NCBI GenBank assembly: GCA_036752345.1
Contig: DAIOSV010000021.1
Coordinates: 1 to 35,555 of the forward strand
DNA from: UBA1715 sp036752345
GTDB lineage: Bacteria > Bacteroidota > Bacteroidia > Bacteroidales > UBA1715
Length of the DNA: 35,555 bases
Direction of reading: 5' to 3'
A model generated the notes under the pieces. The model had not been told where the DNA came from. It was given only the letters and a program-made list of their open reading frames with translations, and searched no databases. Every line of letters starts with the position of its first letter. Position 1 is the first letter of the stretch. Of the stretch, positions 25,501-34,249 are shown in pieces. The position numbers were made by a program, and so were the translations under genes.

Positions 25501-28500
25501 CTGTCACGCTTATTGAACCGGATGGAGTTGTTTCTCCACAAGTTGGCTGAACAATTGCAGCCGACGTTACACGTAATTTTTCGGTTTGTCCGGCTATAGC
25601 AATGAGCATTGTATCAGACAAACAACCTTCTGCATCAACAGCGGATACAAAATGATCGCCCAAACAGAGATTGGTATTTTGCGTTTCGGTAGATTCTACA
25701 CCATCCCATGTGTACAAATAGCTACCTGTACCTCCTTGAGCTTGTATTTCTGCAGATCCATCACAAAGTCTCGGACATACTACATCTGCTTGACTAATTT
25801 TAGTAAGAGTTACTTTTTGAGGTTCTGTAATTATTATCGTAGTATCGGCGGAGCAACCACTCGCATCACTCACCGTGACTGAGTATGTAGCTGCCGGAAT
25901 ATTATTTAACATTGTAGAAGTTGCACCTGTGTTCCACAAAATAGAATATGGTAAAACGCCACCTTTTATCGTATCAAGAACAATTTGTCCACTATTATCT
26001 CCATAACAAACAAGATTTTGTGAACTCACACTTGACATTTGTAGAATATCTGCTTCAATCACGGTAACGCTATCGGTGCGAGTACAACCATCGTCATCAG
26101 TGACGGTTACCTTATGAATACCTTTCGGAAGATTCGTCACATTACCTGTGGAAGCATTATAAACACCATCAGTCCACACAAAACTATAGGTATGTGGAGA
26201 AGTATCGCCCTCATAATACACATTTGTTTTAGCCGAACCGGTTTCTCCACCAATACAATGGACAACATCGGAAATTGGAATTGCGGTTAAACGTAACGCA
26301 GATTTCTTAACTATTTCTATCGTATCGCGTTTGATACAACCATTTACGTCATTAACTTTCACAATATGCTTTCCAATACTCAATCCTGTAACCACTGCAG
26401 TATCACCACCATTGTCCCATTCGTATTCATAGTATTTTACGCCAAGATTATTGAATGCCTTTCCTCCTGTTACTGCTATAGTTGCGGTACCTGTTGACTT
26501 AGTACATGCCGAAGGAGTAACACTCATTTCCGTAATGGTCATTCCCGGCGTATTTGTGATAGAAAAAGTTTTCGTTTTAGCGCAACCGCGATAATCAGTC
26601 ACGTCTATGGTATAGGTTCCTATTGGTAAGCTATCAATACGCACACGAGCTATTCCTTCGGTAGGACGAGTCCCACTTGCTTTTTCATTGTTGTTCCAAT
26701 ATCCGAGGGTGTCATCTCCTTCGTTTATATTGGTAAAATCTTTATATGTTCCGGTCGATGAAATTTTTACGTAAAATGGAATGAATCCTCCAACAATATT
26801 TACGAGCAATTTTCCATCATTAGTATTTGGATCGGTGCTTTTGTTGTCAATTGTCACAGGACACGACACCGGCATATCTTGTTTTGGATTTACTTGATAT
26901 GAGGAGATTTTTTTCATGTCAACAGAATCAGCAGCAAGGCAACCGTTATTATCGGTAATTACAAGCTTGTATTCTGCTTTTTGTTCCATATTAGTTAAGG
27001 AAGGTGTAGTTGCTACTAATGACAACGTTCCTCCCGTAAGTTTTTTATACCATGCATACGAATATGGAGTTGTTCCACCTGATACTTGAGGGGATAGACT
27101 ACCAAGAGTTGGGTTGGAACAAGTTTGTTCTGCTAATGTTATGAGTAAATTCAATGCATTTGGTTTGGTCAAAGTATGGGAATCGGAAGTAGTACAACCG
27201 TTAGCATCGGTTACAACTACATTGTACGTTCCCGGGCCAACAAGACCGGTGCTTAAATTGGTTGAACCACTTGACCAACTATATGTATATGGGGTAGTTC
27301 CTCCGGTTACATTTGCGCTGAGTATTCCTTTATCACCATTACAATGAATTATTGAAGTTTCTTCAATTGCCAATGTCAACTTTTCGGGTTGTGTAATTGA
27401 GGCTGAAACACTTTCTTCACAACCTTTCGCATCTCTTACTTTTATTGTGTAATCACCTGCAGGCACTGTCTTTGCGGTAATAGAACCATACACTCCATCA
27501 CCCCAGTTATACGATTTCACACCTATACCTCCGGCTGCGGTTACGACCATGGCTGCGGTTTGTCCATTACATGGTAATGAAAGAAAATCTACTTCGTTAC
27601 CATTAATGGTTAAATGTGGTTGTATTGATTGCGGTTGATTTAATGTATACACAACGGTATCAGAGCATCCATTTATATCAATTACCACGATAGTATATAC
27701 TCCGGCAGGAATATCGCTCTTTGTTGCGGTTCCTACAAAGCCATTCCAAAAATATGAGTAACTACTTCCCGTTCCTCCACTTGCAGTTACAGTAAGAGCA
27801 CCATCTGTAGCACCGAAGCAACTTGGTTGTGTCTCTGTTACCGGTAATTGCAACGCAGTAGGCTGCGGCAACGCATGAGAATCGGAGATAGAACAACCAT
27901 GAGAATCGGTTATAACCACATTATATGTTCCTGCAAGAACAAGACCGGTGTTTGAACTGGTTGAACCACTTGACCAACTATATGTGTATGGTGAAATACC
28001 TCCAGCGGGATTTGCACGGAGTCTGCCTTTTTCTCCATTACAATATATTGTAGAGTCTTCCACAATTGCCAATGTCAACTTTTCTGGTTGCGTAATTGAA
28101 GCAGACACACTTTCTTCGCAACCTATCTCATCTTTTACTTTTATTGTATAATCGCCTGCGGTCACTGTTTTTGTGGTAATAGTGCCATACACTCCATCAC
28201 CCCAATTATATGTTTTTTGACCTTGGCCACCTGTAGCGGAAACAGCCATAACAGCTGTTTGTCCATTACATGGCAACGAAAGATTATCAACCTCATTACC
28301 ATTAATAGTAAGATGTGGCTGTATAGATTGCGGTTGACTCAAGGTATATTCAATTGTATCAGAACATCCATTTATGTCAATTGCCACAATTGTATATACT
28401 CCGGCAGGAATACCGGCCTTTGTAGCCGTTCCTACAAAGCCATTCCAGAAATACGAATAACTACTGCCCGTTCCTCCAGTTGCACTTACGGTAATAGAAC

Positions 28501-29862
28501 CATCAGTACCGCCGAAGCAGGTTGGCTGTTTCTCTGTTACAACGGTAACTTTCACTTTGCTTGCCGGTTGGGTAAGTGTTACACCTTCTGTTGTCACACA
28601 TCCCGCTTCATCTCTTGCAGTAATAGTGTAGGGTACGTCAGCCTCCAAACTTGAACGTGAAGGTACTGTTATAGTAGGAGCATCTGCCCATTCATACGTT
28701 ACGGCACCTACTGCGTTGAGGGGTGAATACGACACCGACCCGGTAGGAATTTCTCGACAAAGTAAATTTACACGAGAATCTTCTTGTAATGTTAGTTTCA
28801 GTGCCGGTTCAGTAATAGTAATAGTCGTATCAGCGCTACATCCAAGAGTATCGGTTAAAGTAATTGTGTACGGACCAGCCAACAATGATGATTTTGATGT
28901 AAGGTTAATCCCTGCTTCGGGAACTGAATTAATTTTTGTTGTGTAATCACCAGCATTCTTAATTGGAGAGAACGAAATTTTGCCCGTTGCCTCGCCTTTA
29001 CAAGTAATATTTTGATCAACCGAAGCAATCACATGCATATCTTCCGGTTTTATTTGAACNNNNNNNNNNNNNNNNNNNNNNNNNNNNNNNNNNNNNNNNN
29101 NNNNNNNNNNNNNNNNNNNNNNNNNNNNNNNNNNNNNNNNNNNNNNNNNNNNNNNNNNNTAATATTTTGATCAACCGAAGCAATCACATGCATATCTTCC
29201 GGTTTTATTTGAACAGTATCGGAATTTATAGTACAACCTTCAGAATCACTTACACGCACAAAATAATTTCCTAAGGCAAGACCATTGACAGCATCTAGAT
29301 TATGTTTTGTTGGCGTAGCATCACCCACTTTATACCAATCCCATGTATATGGAGGCACACCTTGATTGAATGTAACACCAGCCTCTCCAATAGGTTGGCC
29401 TGTACAGCCTGCACCACGTACGAGAGAAAGTGCAGCAGAGTATTCCGGTTTATCAAAATAAACAAATTCATAAAAGACCGTTTTTCCTCCGTACACAAAT
29501 GTCGCAAAATATTCATGTTGTTTCTTTACGCCTGCATCATTGTAGTCGTATGGCAAACTATCAACGATACACGAGTACTCTGTAACACCGCTCACTATCT
29601 TGAAGGCAGTGTCCAAGGCATACGTTCCTGTCTTTGTTTGCTGCAACCTCACTTTCAACGAATCTGAAGTATAAATAGGATTTCCTCCGGCATCTAAGTT
29701 CTTAAAATTAAAAGTAATAGCAGCGTTTGATGGAACAGGGCAAGTTGGATTTTTGACCACAATAGAACAACCGTTAGGCATCTGTGAGTACGCGCCTAAT
29801 GCACAAATCACAAGTGATAGCGATATAATTGTTTTACGAAATAATTTACGAACCATATTCAT
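22577..29862 (-). CDS. Giant SprB-repeat adhesin with T9SS type B C-terminal domain (gene crosses a false gap)
   Basis: Start ATG 29862 gives signal MNMVRKLFRKTIISLSLVIC, then LGAYSQ; an in-frame TTG at 29877 is less likely. After about 200 residues of N-terminal region come about 22 SprB-type repeats of 75-90 residues, each with a Cys near the start, a G-G-x-x-P-Y-x-Y-x-W core and a closing V-x-D-x-x-G-C. The last 90 residues are a gliding-motility-associated/type B sorting domain: FVPSGFSPNGDGINDTW, VTVYNRWGAKVYQN, GTYYYVIEF. Such proteins are exported by T9SS and act as surface adhesins or gliding filaments. The 100 N at 29060-29159 lie between two copies of the same 55 bp; removing the N and one copy yields one uninterrupted frame of 2,376 residues. 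PorP/SprF follows immediately. No good promoter box was found. Confidence 0.9.
27126..28523 (-). repeat. 699-bp in-frame tandem duplication within the adhesin
   Basis: Two adjacent copies (about 27825-28523 and 27126-27824) offset by exactly 699 bp, or 233 codons, each holding three SprB repeats. Markers present in both copies: SYSYFWNGFVGTAT, QPQSIQPHLTINGNEVD, CEESVSASITQPEKLTLAI and SPYTYSWSSGST or TPYTYSWSSGST. Copies differ by scattered substitutions, so the duplication is not recent. Borders are approximate. Confidence 0.85.
29005..29214. repeat. Exact 55-bp direct repeat flanking the N gap
   Basis: Positions 29005-29059 and 29160-29214 are identical over 55 bp. They abut the two ends of the gap, so this is the overlap between two contigs, as left by a k=55 de Bruijn assembler, not a biological repeat. 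Both copies encode the same peptide MHVIASVDQN in the same frame. Confidence 0.93.
29060..29159. other. Scaffold gap (100 N) that should be closed
   Basis: Exactly 100 N between two copies of the same 55 bp. The true gap length is most simply minus 55 bp, meaning no missing sequence. If accepted, the adhesin coding sequence is 7,131 nt long, a multiple of three. Confidence 0.85.
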
Positions 29863-29924
29863 TTTTTCAGAATTCAAACTAGCCTACTTGCAAAGTAAAG
29901 GTTTTTTGCAGATATTTTTACATC

Positions 29925-29959
29925 TTTTGCCATTAGTTTTTAAAAAATATCTACCTTCG
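29925..29959 (+). promoter_or_regulatory. Possible promoter of lptB
   Basis: TTTTG (29925-29929) followed after 22 bp by TACCTTCG (29952-29959), one mismatch from TAnnTTTG. Leader to the ATG at 29978 about 14 nt. The position lies in the divergent spacer between lptB and the adhesin gene. Confidence 0.4.
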
Positions 29960-29977
29960 TCAACTAAACTTTCAAAT

Positions 29978-30733
29978 ATGTCGATTCTTAAGACAGATAA
30001 CATAATGAAAAAGTACGGCAATAGAACTGTCGTACAAAATGTATCAATCCAAGTTGAGCAAGGCGAAATTGTTGGTTTGCTCGGTCCAAACGGTGCCGGC
30101 AAAACCACCTCGTTTTACATGGTTATGGGCCTCATAAACCCCGATGGTGGAAATATTTTTCTTGACGATAGAAACATCACCTCCGAACCCGTGTACAAAC
30201 GTGCGCGATATGGTATTGGCTACTTAGCTCAAGAAGCTTCAGTTTTTAGAACTCTTTCTGTGGAGAACAACATTATGTCGATTCTTGAAATGACTACGCT
30301 CAACAAAAAAGAACAGAAAGAAAAGTTAGAGGAATTACTTACCGATTTCAATTTGCTTCACATACGCAAAAACCTTGGTATCCAACTTTCGGGTGGTGAA
30401 CGCCGCCGTACCGAGATAGCTAGAGCACTTGCAAGCAACCCTAAGTTTATATTGCTTGACGAACCTTTTGCCGGTGTTGACCCAATTGCCGTAGAAGAAA
30501 TTCAAAGAATTGTACGCGAACTAAAAAATAGAAATATCGGTATCCTTATAACCGACCACAATGTTGACGAAACGCTTTCTATTACGGACAAAGCATATAT
30601 TTTGTTTGAAGGAACTATTTTTAAAGCAGGAACAGCACAAGAACTCGCTGATGACCCTGAAGTTCGCCGTGTATATTTGGGTACCAACTTTGAATTGAAA
30701 AAAGATTTCTCAAAACAGAAAAAAGAGGAGTAA
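29978..30733 (+). CDS. lptB: LPS export ABC transporter ATP-binding protein
   Basis: 251 residues from ATG 29978. A longer open frame starts at 29753 but would overlap the adhesin gene on the other strand, and LptB proteins begin just as MSILKTDNIMKKYGNRTVV does. Walker A GPNGAGKTT (35-43 region), Q-loop LAQEASVFRTLSVENNI, signature LSGGERRRTEIARAL, Walker B FILLDEPFAGVDP and H-loop ITDHNV are intact, and GVDPIAVEEIQRIV is characteristic of LptB. It powers LPS extraction from the inner membrane with LptFG, which are elsewhere. Eight nt upstream of the phosphoribosyltransferase gene. Confidence 0.95.
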   Translation: MSILKTDNIMKKYGNRTVVQNVSIQVEQGEIVGLLGPNGAGKTTSFYMVMGLINPDGGNIFLDDRNITSEPVYKRARYGIGYLAQEASVFRTLSVENNIMSILEMTTLNKKEQKEKLEELLTDFNLLHIRKNLGIQLSGGERRRTEIARALASNPKFILLDEPFAGVDPIAVEEIQRIVRELKNRNIGILITDHNVDETLSITDKAYILFEGTIFKAGTAQELADDPEVRRVYLGTNFELKKDFSKQKKEE

Positions 30734-30741
30734 CAAACAAC

Positions 30742-31284
30742 ATGACTACGGACACAGTTCAGATTCACGGAGATACATTTAAATTGCTTCTTTCTGAAAA
30801 TGAAGTGCTTACGTATGTAAATACCGCCCAAAAGCAGATATTGGACTATTTCTCCAACAATCTCTCTTCGGTGGAGTTTATTGTGCTCATGAATGGTGGT
30901 AATTGGTTTGCAGAACATTTGTTTGCAAACATTGGGCAACCGATACATGTGCAACGAATCTCGGTGCAATCATACAACGGTGAAACACGTGGCGAACTCT
31001 CGCTCAACACTTTGCCAACGAATGTTGCCGGGAAAGAGGTTGTTGTGATTGACGATATTATTGATTCGGGCACAACGATGAAAAAAGTTCTTGCCTATTT
31101 AACCGAACAAGGCAAGGCGTCACAAGCACAAGCCTGCGTATTGCTCAAACGAGTGACAAATCAAGACTTCAAAACAATCAATACACCATACATTGTACAA
31201 AAAGGCTTATGGCTTGCCGGCTGCGGAATGGACAACTACAACGATGGCAGAGAATTACCGGCAGTTTATTACAAATGCGATTAG
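30742..31284 (+). CDS. Hypoxanthine-type phosphoribosyltransferase
   Basis: 180 residues. The PRPP-binding loop VVVIDDIIDSGTTM is at about 100-113, preceded by the flexible-loop strand RISVQSYNGETRGEL; the C-terminal GMDNYNDGRELPAVYY matches the G-x-D-Y-x-x-x-x-R-x-L-P segment of hypoxanthine/guanine phosphoribosyltransferases, and LMNGGNWFAEHL corresponds to the L-x-G-G-x-F-x-x-D-L motif. It would salvage purine bases with PRPP. The Asp of the usual D-L at that site is replaced by Glu-His. Eight nt after lptB, likely cotranscribed. Probably hpt, but the divergent N-terminal half leaves some doubt on the base used. Confidence 0.85.
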   Translation: MTTDTVQIHGDTFKLLLSENEVLTYVNTAQKQILDYFSNNLSSVEFIVLMNGGNWFAEHLFANIGQPIHVQRISVQSYNGETRGELSLNTLPTNVAGKEVVVIDDIIDSGTTMKKVLAYLTEQGKASQAQACVLLKRVTNQDFKTINTPYIVQKGLWLAGCGMDNYNDGRELPAVYYKCD

Positions 31285-31319
31285 CGACATTCGTCCACTC
31301 ATTCACACAGAACTCATAA

Positions 31320-31356
31320 AAAATAGAAAAGGTCGCCTTGAAAACCAAAGCGACCT
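31320..31356. terminator. Terminator between convergent lptB-hpt and GGGtGRT units
   Basis: Arms 31330-31336 and 31350-31356 form a 7-bp G/C-rich stem with a 13-nt loop. On the minus strand it is followed by a T-rich run, so it mainly ends the GGGtGRT transcript (stop at 31378); plus-strand T content after the stem is modest. Confidence 0.65.
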
Positions 31357-31377
31357 ATTCATTATAATTGCTTGAAA

Positions 31378-32400
31378 TTATTTTGCAAGAGCAGTTGCAA
31401 CGTCAACAGCACAAGCTACAGTACAACCAACCATTGGGTTGTTACCAATTCCAAGGAATCCCATCATTTCAACGTGAGCCGGAACTGAAGATGAACCTGC
31501 AAACTGAGCATCAGAGTGCATACGTCCCATAGTATCTGTCATACCATATGAAGCAGGGCCTGCAGCCATGTTATCTGGGTGCAATGTACGGCCTGTTCCA
31601 CCACCTGAAGCTACTGAGAAATATGGTTTTCCAGCCAATACTCTTTCTTTCTTATATGTTCCGGCAACAGGGTGTTGGAAACGAGTTGGGTTAGTTGAAT
31701 TACCGGTAATAGAAACGTCAACGCCTTCTTTCCACATAATTGCTACACCTTCGCGAACATCATCAGCGCCATAGCATTTTACTTTAGCACGAGGTCCGTT
31801 GCTGTATGCAACTTCTTGTACAACTTTCAAATCGCTTGTATAGTAATCGAATTGAGTTTGTACGTATGTGAAACCATTGATACGACTGATAATTTGAGCA
31901 GCGTCTTTTCCAAGACCGTTCAAAATAACGCGTAATGGTTGTTTACGAACTTTGTCAGCTTTAGCAGCAATTTTGATTGCACCTTCGGCAGCAGCGAATG
32001 ATTCGTGACCTGCCAAGAAAGCGAAACATTGAGTTTCTTCGCTCAACAAACGAGCAGCCAAGTTTCCGTGACCAATACCTACTTTACGATCATCAGCAAC
32101 TGATCCAGGGATACAGAATGCTTGCAAACCAATACCGATATTTTCAGCAGCTTTCACAGCTGATTTGTCACCTGATTGTTCGCCTCTCTTAAGTGCAATA
32201 GCACATCCGGCTACATAACCCCATTTTGCGTTCTCAAAACAGATTGGTTGTGTTTCCTCACAAGTTTTGTAAGGATCCAATCCGTATTTATCACAAATAG
32301 CATTAGCTTCAGCCAAATCTTTGATACCATTTGCATTTAATGCTGCATTGATTTGTTTAATACGACGTTCTGCCGATTCGAATTTTACTTCTCTTATCAT
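31378..32400 (-). CDS. GGGtGRT-family protein, function unknown
   Basis: 340 residues, soluble, no signal peptide. It carries the motif GGGTGRT (near residue 266, in SVASGGGTGRTLHPDNMAAG) for which the GGGtGRT family is named. Other conserved-looking blocks: DKYGLDPYKTCEETQPICFE, IGIGLQAFCIPGSVADDRKV, CFAFLAGHESFAAAEGA, GNSTNPTRFQHPVAGTYKKE and GNNPMVGCTVACAVDVATAL. Several Cys are present, some possibly metal ligands. From my knowledge of the family it occurs in anaerobic bacteria next to a NifU/IscU-like scaffold, as here (11 nt gap), yet no activity is known. The Gly-rich loop could bind a phosphate-bearing ligand (inference). Coupled expression with the scaffold suggests a role in Fe-S or other cofactor handling. 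Confidence 0.9.
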   Translation of the reverse strand: MIREVKFESAERRIKQINAALNANGIKDLAEANAICDKYGLDPYKTCEETQPICFENAKWGYVAGCAIALKRGEQSGDKSAVKAAENIGIGLQAFCIPGSVADDRKVGIGHGNLAARLLSEETQCFAFLAGHESFAAAEGAIKIAAKADKVRKQPLRVILNGLGKDAAQIISRINGFTYVQTQFDYYTSDLKVVQEVAYSNGPRAKVKCYGADDVREGVAIMWKEGVDVSITGNSTNPTRFQHPVAGTYKKERVLAGKPYFSVASGGGTGRTLHPDNMAAGPASYGMTDTMGRMHSDAQFAGSSSVPAHVEMMGFLGIGNNPMVGCTVACAVDVATALAK

Positions 32401-32411
32401 AACTCTATCTC

Positions 32412-33113
32412 CTATTCTTTACGTGGGTCAATAAATTTAACTGCACCGTCTTCTTTAGAGAAACGTCCATAAGAACTTGTAACTTTCTTCAACGCTTCGT
32501 TTGCATCGGTACCTTTCTTAATTTCATCCATGAATTTGCCAAGGTTTACAAATTCGTATCCGCAAACTTGATCGTCTTTGTCAAGAGCAAGAGTTTTGAT
32601 GTATCCCTCAGCCATTTCCAAATAGCGAACACCTTTTTCTTTTGTAGCGTATAACGTACCTACTTGGCTACGAAGTCCTTTTCCAAGATCTTCCAAGCCG
32701 GCACCAATTACCAAACCACCTTCAGAGAAAGCAGATTGTGTACGACCATACACAATTTGTAAGAACAATTCACGCATAGCAGTATTGATAGCATCGCAAA
32801 CTAAGTCAGTATTTAATGCTTCCAATAATGTTTTGCCTTGAAGAATTTCTGCAGCCATAGCAGCAGAGTGTGTCATACCAGAGCAACCGATTGTTTCAAC
32901 AAGAGCCTCTACAATTACACCGTCTTTCACGTTCAATGAAAGTTTGCACGCACCTTGTTGTGGAGCACACCAACCAATACCATGAGTAAAACCTGAAATG
33001 TCTTTTATTTCTGTGGCTTTTACCCATTTTCCTTCTTCAGGAATTGGAGCCGGTCCGTGTTTTGGACCTTTTTGTACAACGCACATGTGTTGTACCTCGT
33101 TTGAATAAACCAT
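32412..33113 (-). CDS. NifU/IscU-like iron-sulfur scaffold paired with GGGtGRT protein
   Basis: 233 residues, longer than IscU (about 130). Residues about 30-120 match the IscU/NifU-N fold: GWCAPQQGACKLSLNVKDGV (Cys49, Cys56), VETIGCSGMTHSAAMAAEIL then QGKTLLEAL (Cys77; compare TFGCGSAIASSS in IscU) and LVCDAIN (Cys106). These correspond to the three cluster-ligand Cys of IscU. The C-terminal 110 residues are a separate domain (LEDLGKGLRSQVGTLYATKE; LDKDDQVCGYEFVNLGKFMD). An exact -7 box lies about 56 nt upstream, and the gene leads directly into the GGGtGRT gene. No cysteine desulfurase or hscA/B genes nearby, so it is not a standard isc operon. Confidence 0.88.
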   Translation of the reverse strand: MVYSNEVQHMCVVQKGPKHGPAPIPEEGKWVKATEIKDISGFTHGIGWCAPQQGACKLSLNVKDGVIVEALVETIGCSGMTHSAAMAAEILQGKTLLEALNTDLVCDAINTAMRELFLQIVYGRTQSAFSEGGLVIGAGLEDLGKGLRSQVGTLYATKEKGVRYLEMAEGYIKTLALDKDDQVCGYEFVNLGKFMDEIKKGTDANEALKKVTSSYGRFSKEDGAVKFIDPRKE

Positions 33114-33168
33114 ATTGATACTTTTTTATTTGTAATGAATACTATTTTATTTCTTTTCTCTAAGCGGA

Positions 33169-33176
33169 CAAAATTA
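33169..33176 (-). promoter_or_regulatory. -7 box of the NifU-like/GGGtGRT operon
   Basis: The minus strand reads TAATTTTG, an exact TAnnTTTG match, with a leader of about 50 nt to the ATG at 33113. The -33 region lacks a clear TTG. Confidence 0.45.
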
Positions 33177-33383
33177 AAAAATTAGAATGAATTTTCTTGA
33201 GTTTTAGGTATTCATTTTCGTTTTTCTAGAAAAATTCTTTTGGGCTTCATGTTTATTACTATTCTCTCGATTAGTAGCAGTTATTTTTTGAAAAAGAACA
33301 CGTTAAATTGCTTTTTCTGAAAGCGAAAAAGGTTCTCAACAACCTAGAATTGTGCCACCACGAAAAATTTATTTTTAAAACTA

Positions 33384-33413
33384 TTTGTTGGAAAACAAAA
33401 AAATGTATATTTG
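33384..33413 (+). promoter_or_regulatory. Promoter of tRNA-Gln
   Basis: TTTG (33384-33387) and, 18 bp later, TATATTTG (33406-33413), an exact TAnnTTTG match. The transcript would begin about 15 nt before the mature tRNA 5' end. Confidence 0.65.
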
Positions 33414-33435
33414 CACACCCAAATGGGAATGGAAT

Positions 33436-33506
33436 TGTCCTATGGTGTAATGGTAACACAACTGGTTTTGGTCCAGTCATTTAAGGTTCGAATCCTTATA
33501 GGACAA
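33436..33506 (+). tRNA. tRNA-Gln (anticodon TTG)
   Basis: A complete cloverleaf: acceptor stem 33436-33442 with 33499-33505 (7 perfect pairs), D-arm GTGT/ACAC, anticodon stem ACTGG/CCAGT with a TTTTGGT loop, anticodon TTG (reads CAA), T-arm TAAGG/CCTTA with TTCGAAT loop, discriminator A at 33506. CCA is not encoded. It is flanked by its own promoter and terminator. The region after it is accessory in character. Confidence 0.97.
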
Positions 33507-33511
33507 CATAG

Positions 33512-33555
33512 AAAAACCCGTAAGTCAAATAAAACAAACGACTTACGGGTTTTTC
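33512..33555 (+). terminator. Intrinsic terminator of tRNA-Gln
   Basis: Arms 33512-33526 and 33540-33554 form a 15-bp perfect stem, with A5 and T5 at the base, and a 13-nt loop, followed by more T. One of the strongest terminators in the window. Confidence 0.9.
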
Positions 33556-33601
33556 TTTTAATTTTACTAAAACTTTACTCAAACATTTTTCAATATGGCA
33601 T

Positions 33602-33630
33602 AAAAAAAGATGCTACACTTATGTAGCATC
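33602..33630 (-). terminator. Intrinsic terminator after the secreted-protein gene
   Basis: Arms 33609-33617 and 33622-33630 form a 9-bp perfect stem with a 4-nt loop, followed on the minus strand by seven T (A-run 33602-33608). It ends the minus-strand unit whose last gene stops at 33653. Confidence 0.85.
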
Positions 33631-33652
33631 TGCATTCTCTTTTTCCTCTATA

Positions 33653-34249
33653 CTATGTCAACTTTCCGGTTTTGTGATACCGCCTGCCATATCTTCTATA
33701 GAGCAGATTTTTACCAATCGTTGTTTTTCGCTTATGAATGTTTGTTAACATTTCCAAAACTTCGGGAGTACATTCGAACGACCATCTACAACCCGGACAA
33801 TCATTCAGAAAACTTGCATTTGGAAAGAAATGTATGAGCTTTCTCCTATTTAATTCAACAAAAAAATCTCCTTTCAAAAAATGTTCTATATTCAACACAA
33901 AAGTCTTATCTTCCAAAACCACACACACAATTTTCATTATCCCTTGTGGCTCCTTTAATCTTTTAAGTTTAATCATTATTGTATCATCCCGTTCAATATA
34001 AGGAAGAAAAAAATCGTCAGCACATTTTTCATCCGTTTTAAAATAAAAAACATGCGGACCAATTCCAGTATGACTTATTTCCAACTCAAAATCGCCACTT
34101 TCATGAACAAAAAAAAGTCTGCCTCCAGTTTTATCATGACATTCATTCCACTCGCTAGAAATATCGCAAAATGATATATAGCAACTAGGTTCTGCCACAC
34201 ACCAATAAGGGAATACAATAAAACAAAAAAACAGCAATTGATTTTTCAT
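33653..34249 (-). CDS. Exported protein of unknown function
   Basis: 198 residues with signal peptide MKNQLLFFCFIVFPYWCVAE. The mature protein is polar and beta-rich (GGRLFFVHESGDFELEISHT; DTIMIKLKRLKEPQGIMKIV; TFVLNIEHFLKGDFFVELNR) with several Cys, including NDCPGCRW (C-x-x-C type) and C-terminal basic residues RRYGRRYHKTGK. I do not recognise a family. The ATG overlaps the stop of the upstream gene fragment (ATGA), so it was once the second gene of a pair. It ends at a strong terminator. Confidence 0.65.
   Translation of the reverse strand: MKNQLLFFCFIVFPYWCVAEPSCYISFCDISSEWNECHDKTGGRLFFVHESGDFELEISHTGIGPHVFYFKTDEKCADDFFLPYIERDDTIMIKLKRLKEPQGIMKIVCVVLEDKTFVLNIEHFLKGDFFVELNRRKLIHFFPNASFLNDCPGCRWSFECTPEVLEMLTNIHKRKTTIGKNLLYRRYGRRYHKTGKLT

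Larger units (their letters stand above)
33114..33435. other. 322-nt intergenic region between the NifU-like gene and tRNA-Gln
   Basis: It holds divergent promoters: the -7 box of the NifU-like operon (33169-33176, minus) and the promoter of tRNA-Gln (33384-33413, plus). The middle (about 33180-33380) is AT-rich with no convincing reading frame or hairpin. Confidence 0.6.

Noticed and set aside
28217..28654. 145-codon plus-strand frame inside the adhesin
   Set aside because: Antisense to repeated SprB units; Cys/Tyr/Ser-rich shadow translation.
29005..29214. A biological direct repeat or insertion target duplication around the gap
   Set aside because: Identity ends exactly at the N run on both sides and the length is 55 bp, which fits contig overlap rather than a transposition event.
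22577..29862. CRISPR-like or satellite array
   Set aside because: The repeats are coding, in frame, 75-90 residues long and divergent; they are protein repeats. No CRISPR array was seen elsewhere in the window.
29753..29977. N-terminal extension of LptB by 75 residues
   Set aside because: It would overlap the signal-peptide region of the divergent adhesin gene and has no similarity to LptB, which begins at 29978.
33271..33480. Minus-strand frame overlapping tRNA-Gln
   Set aside because: It runs antisense through the tRNA and its promoter; no protein features.
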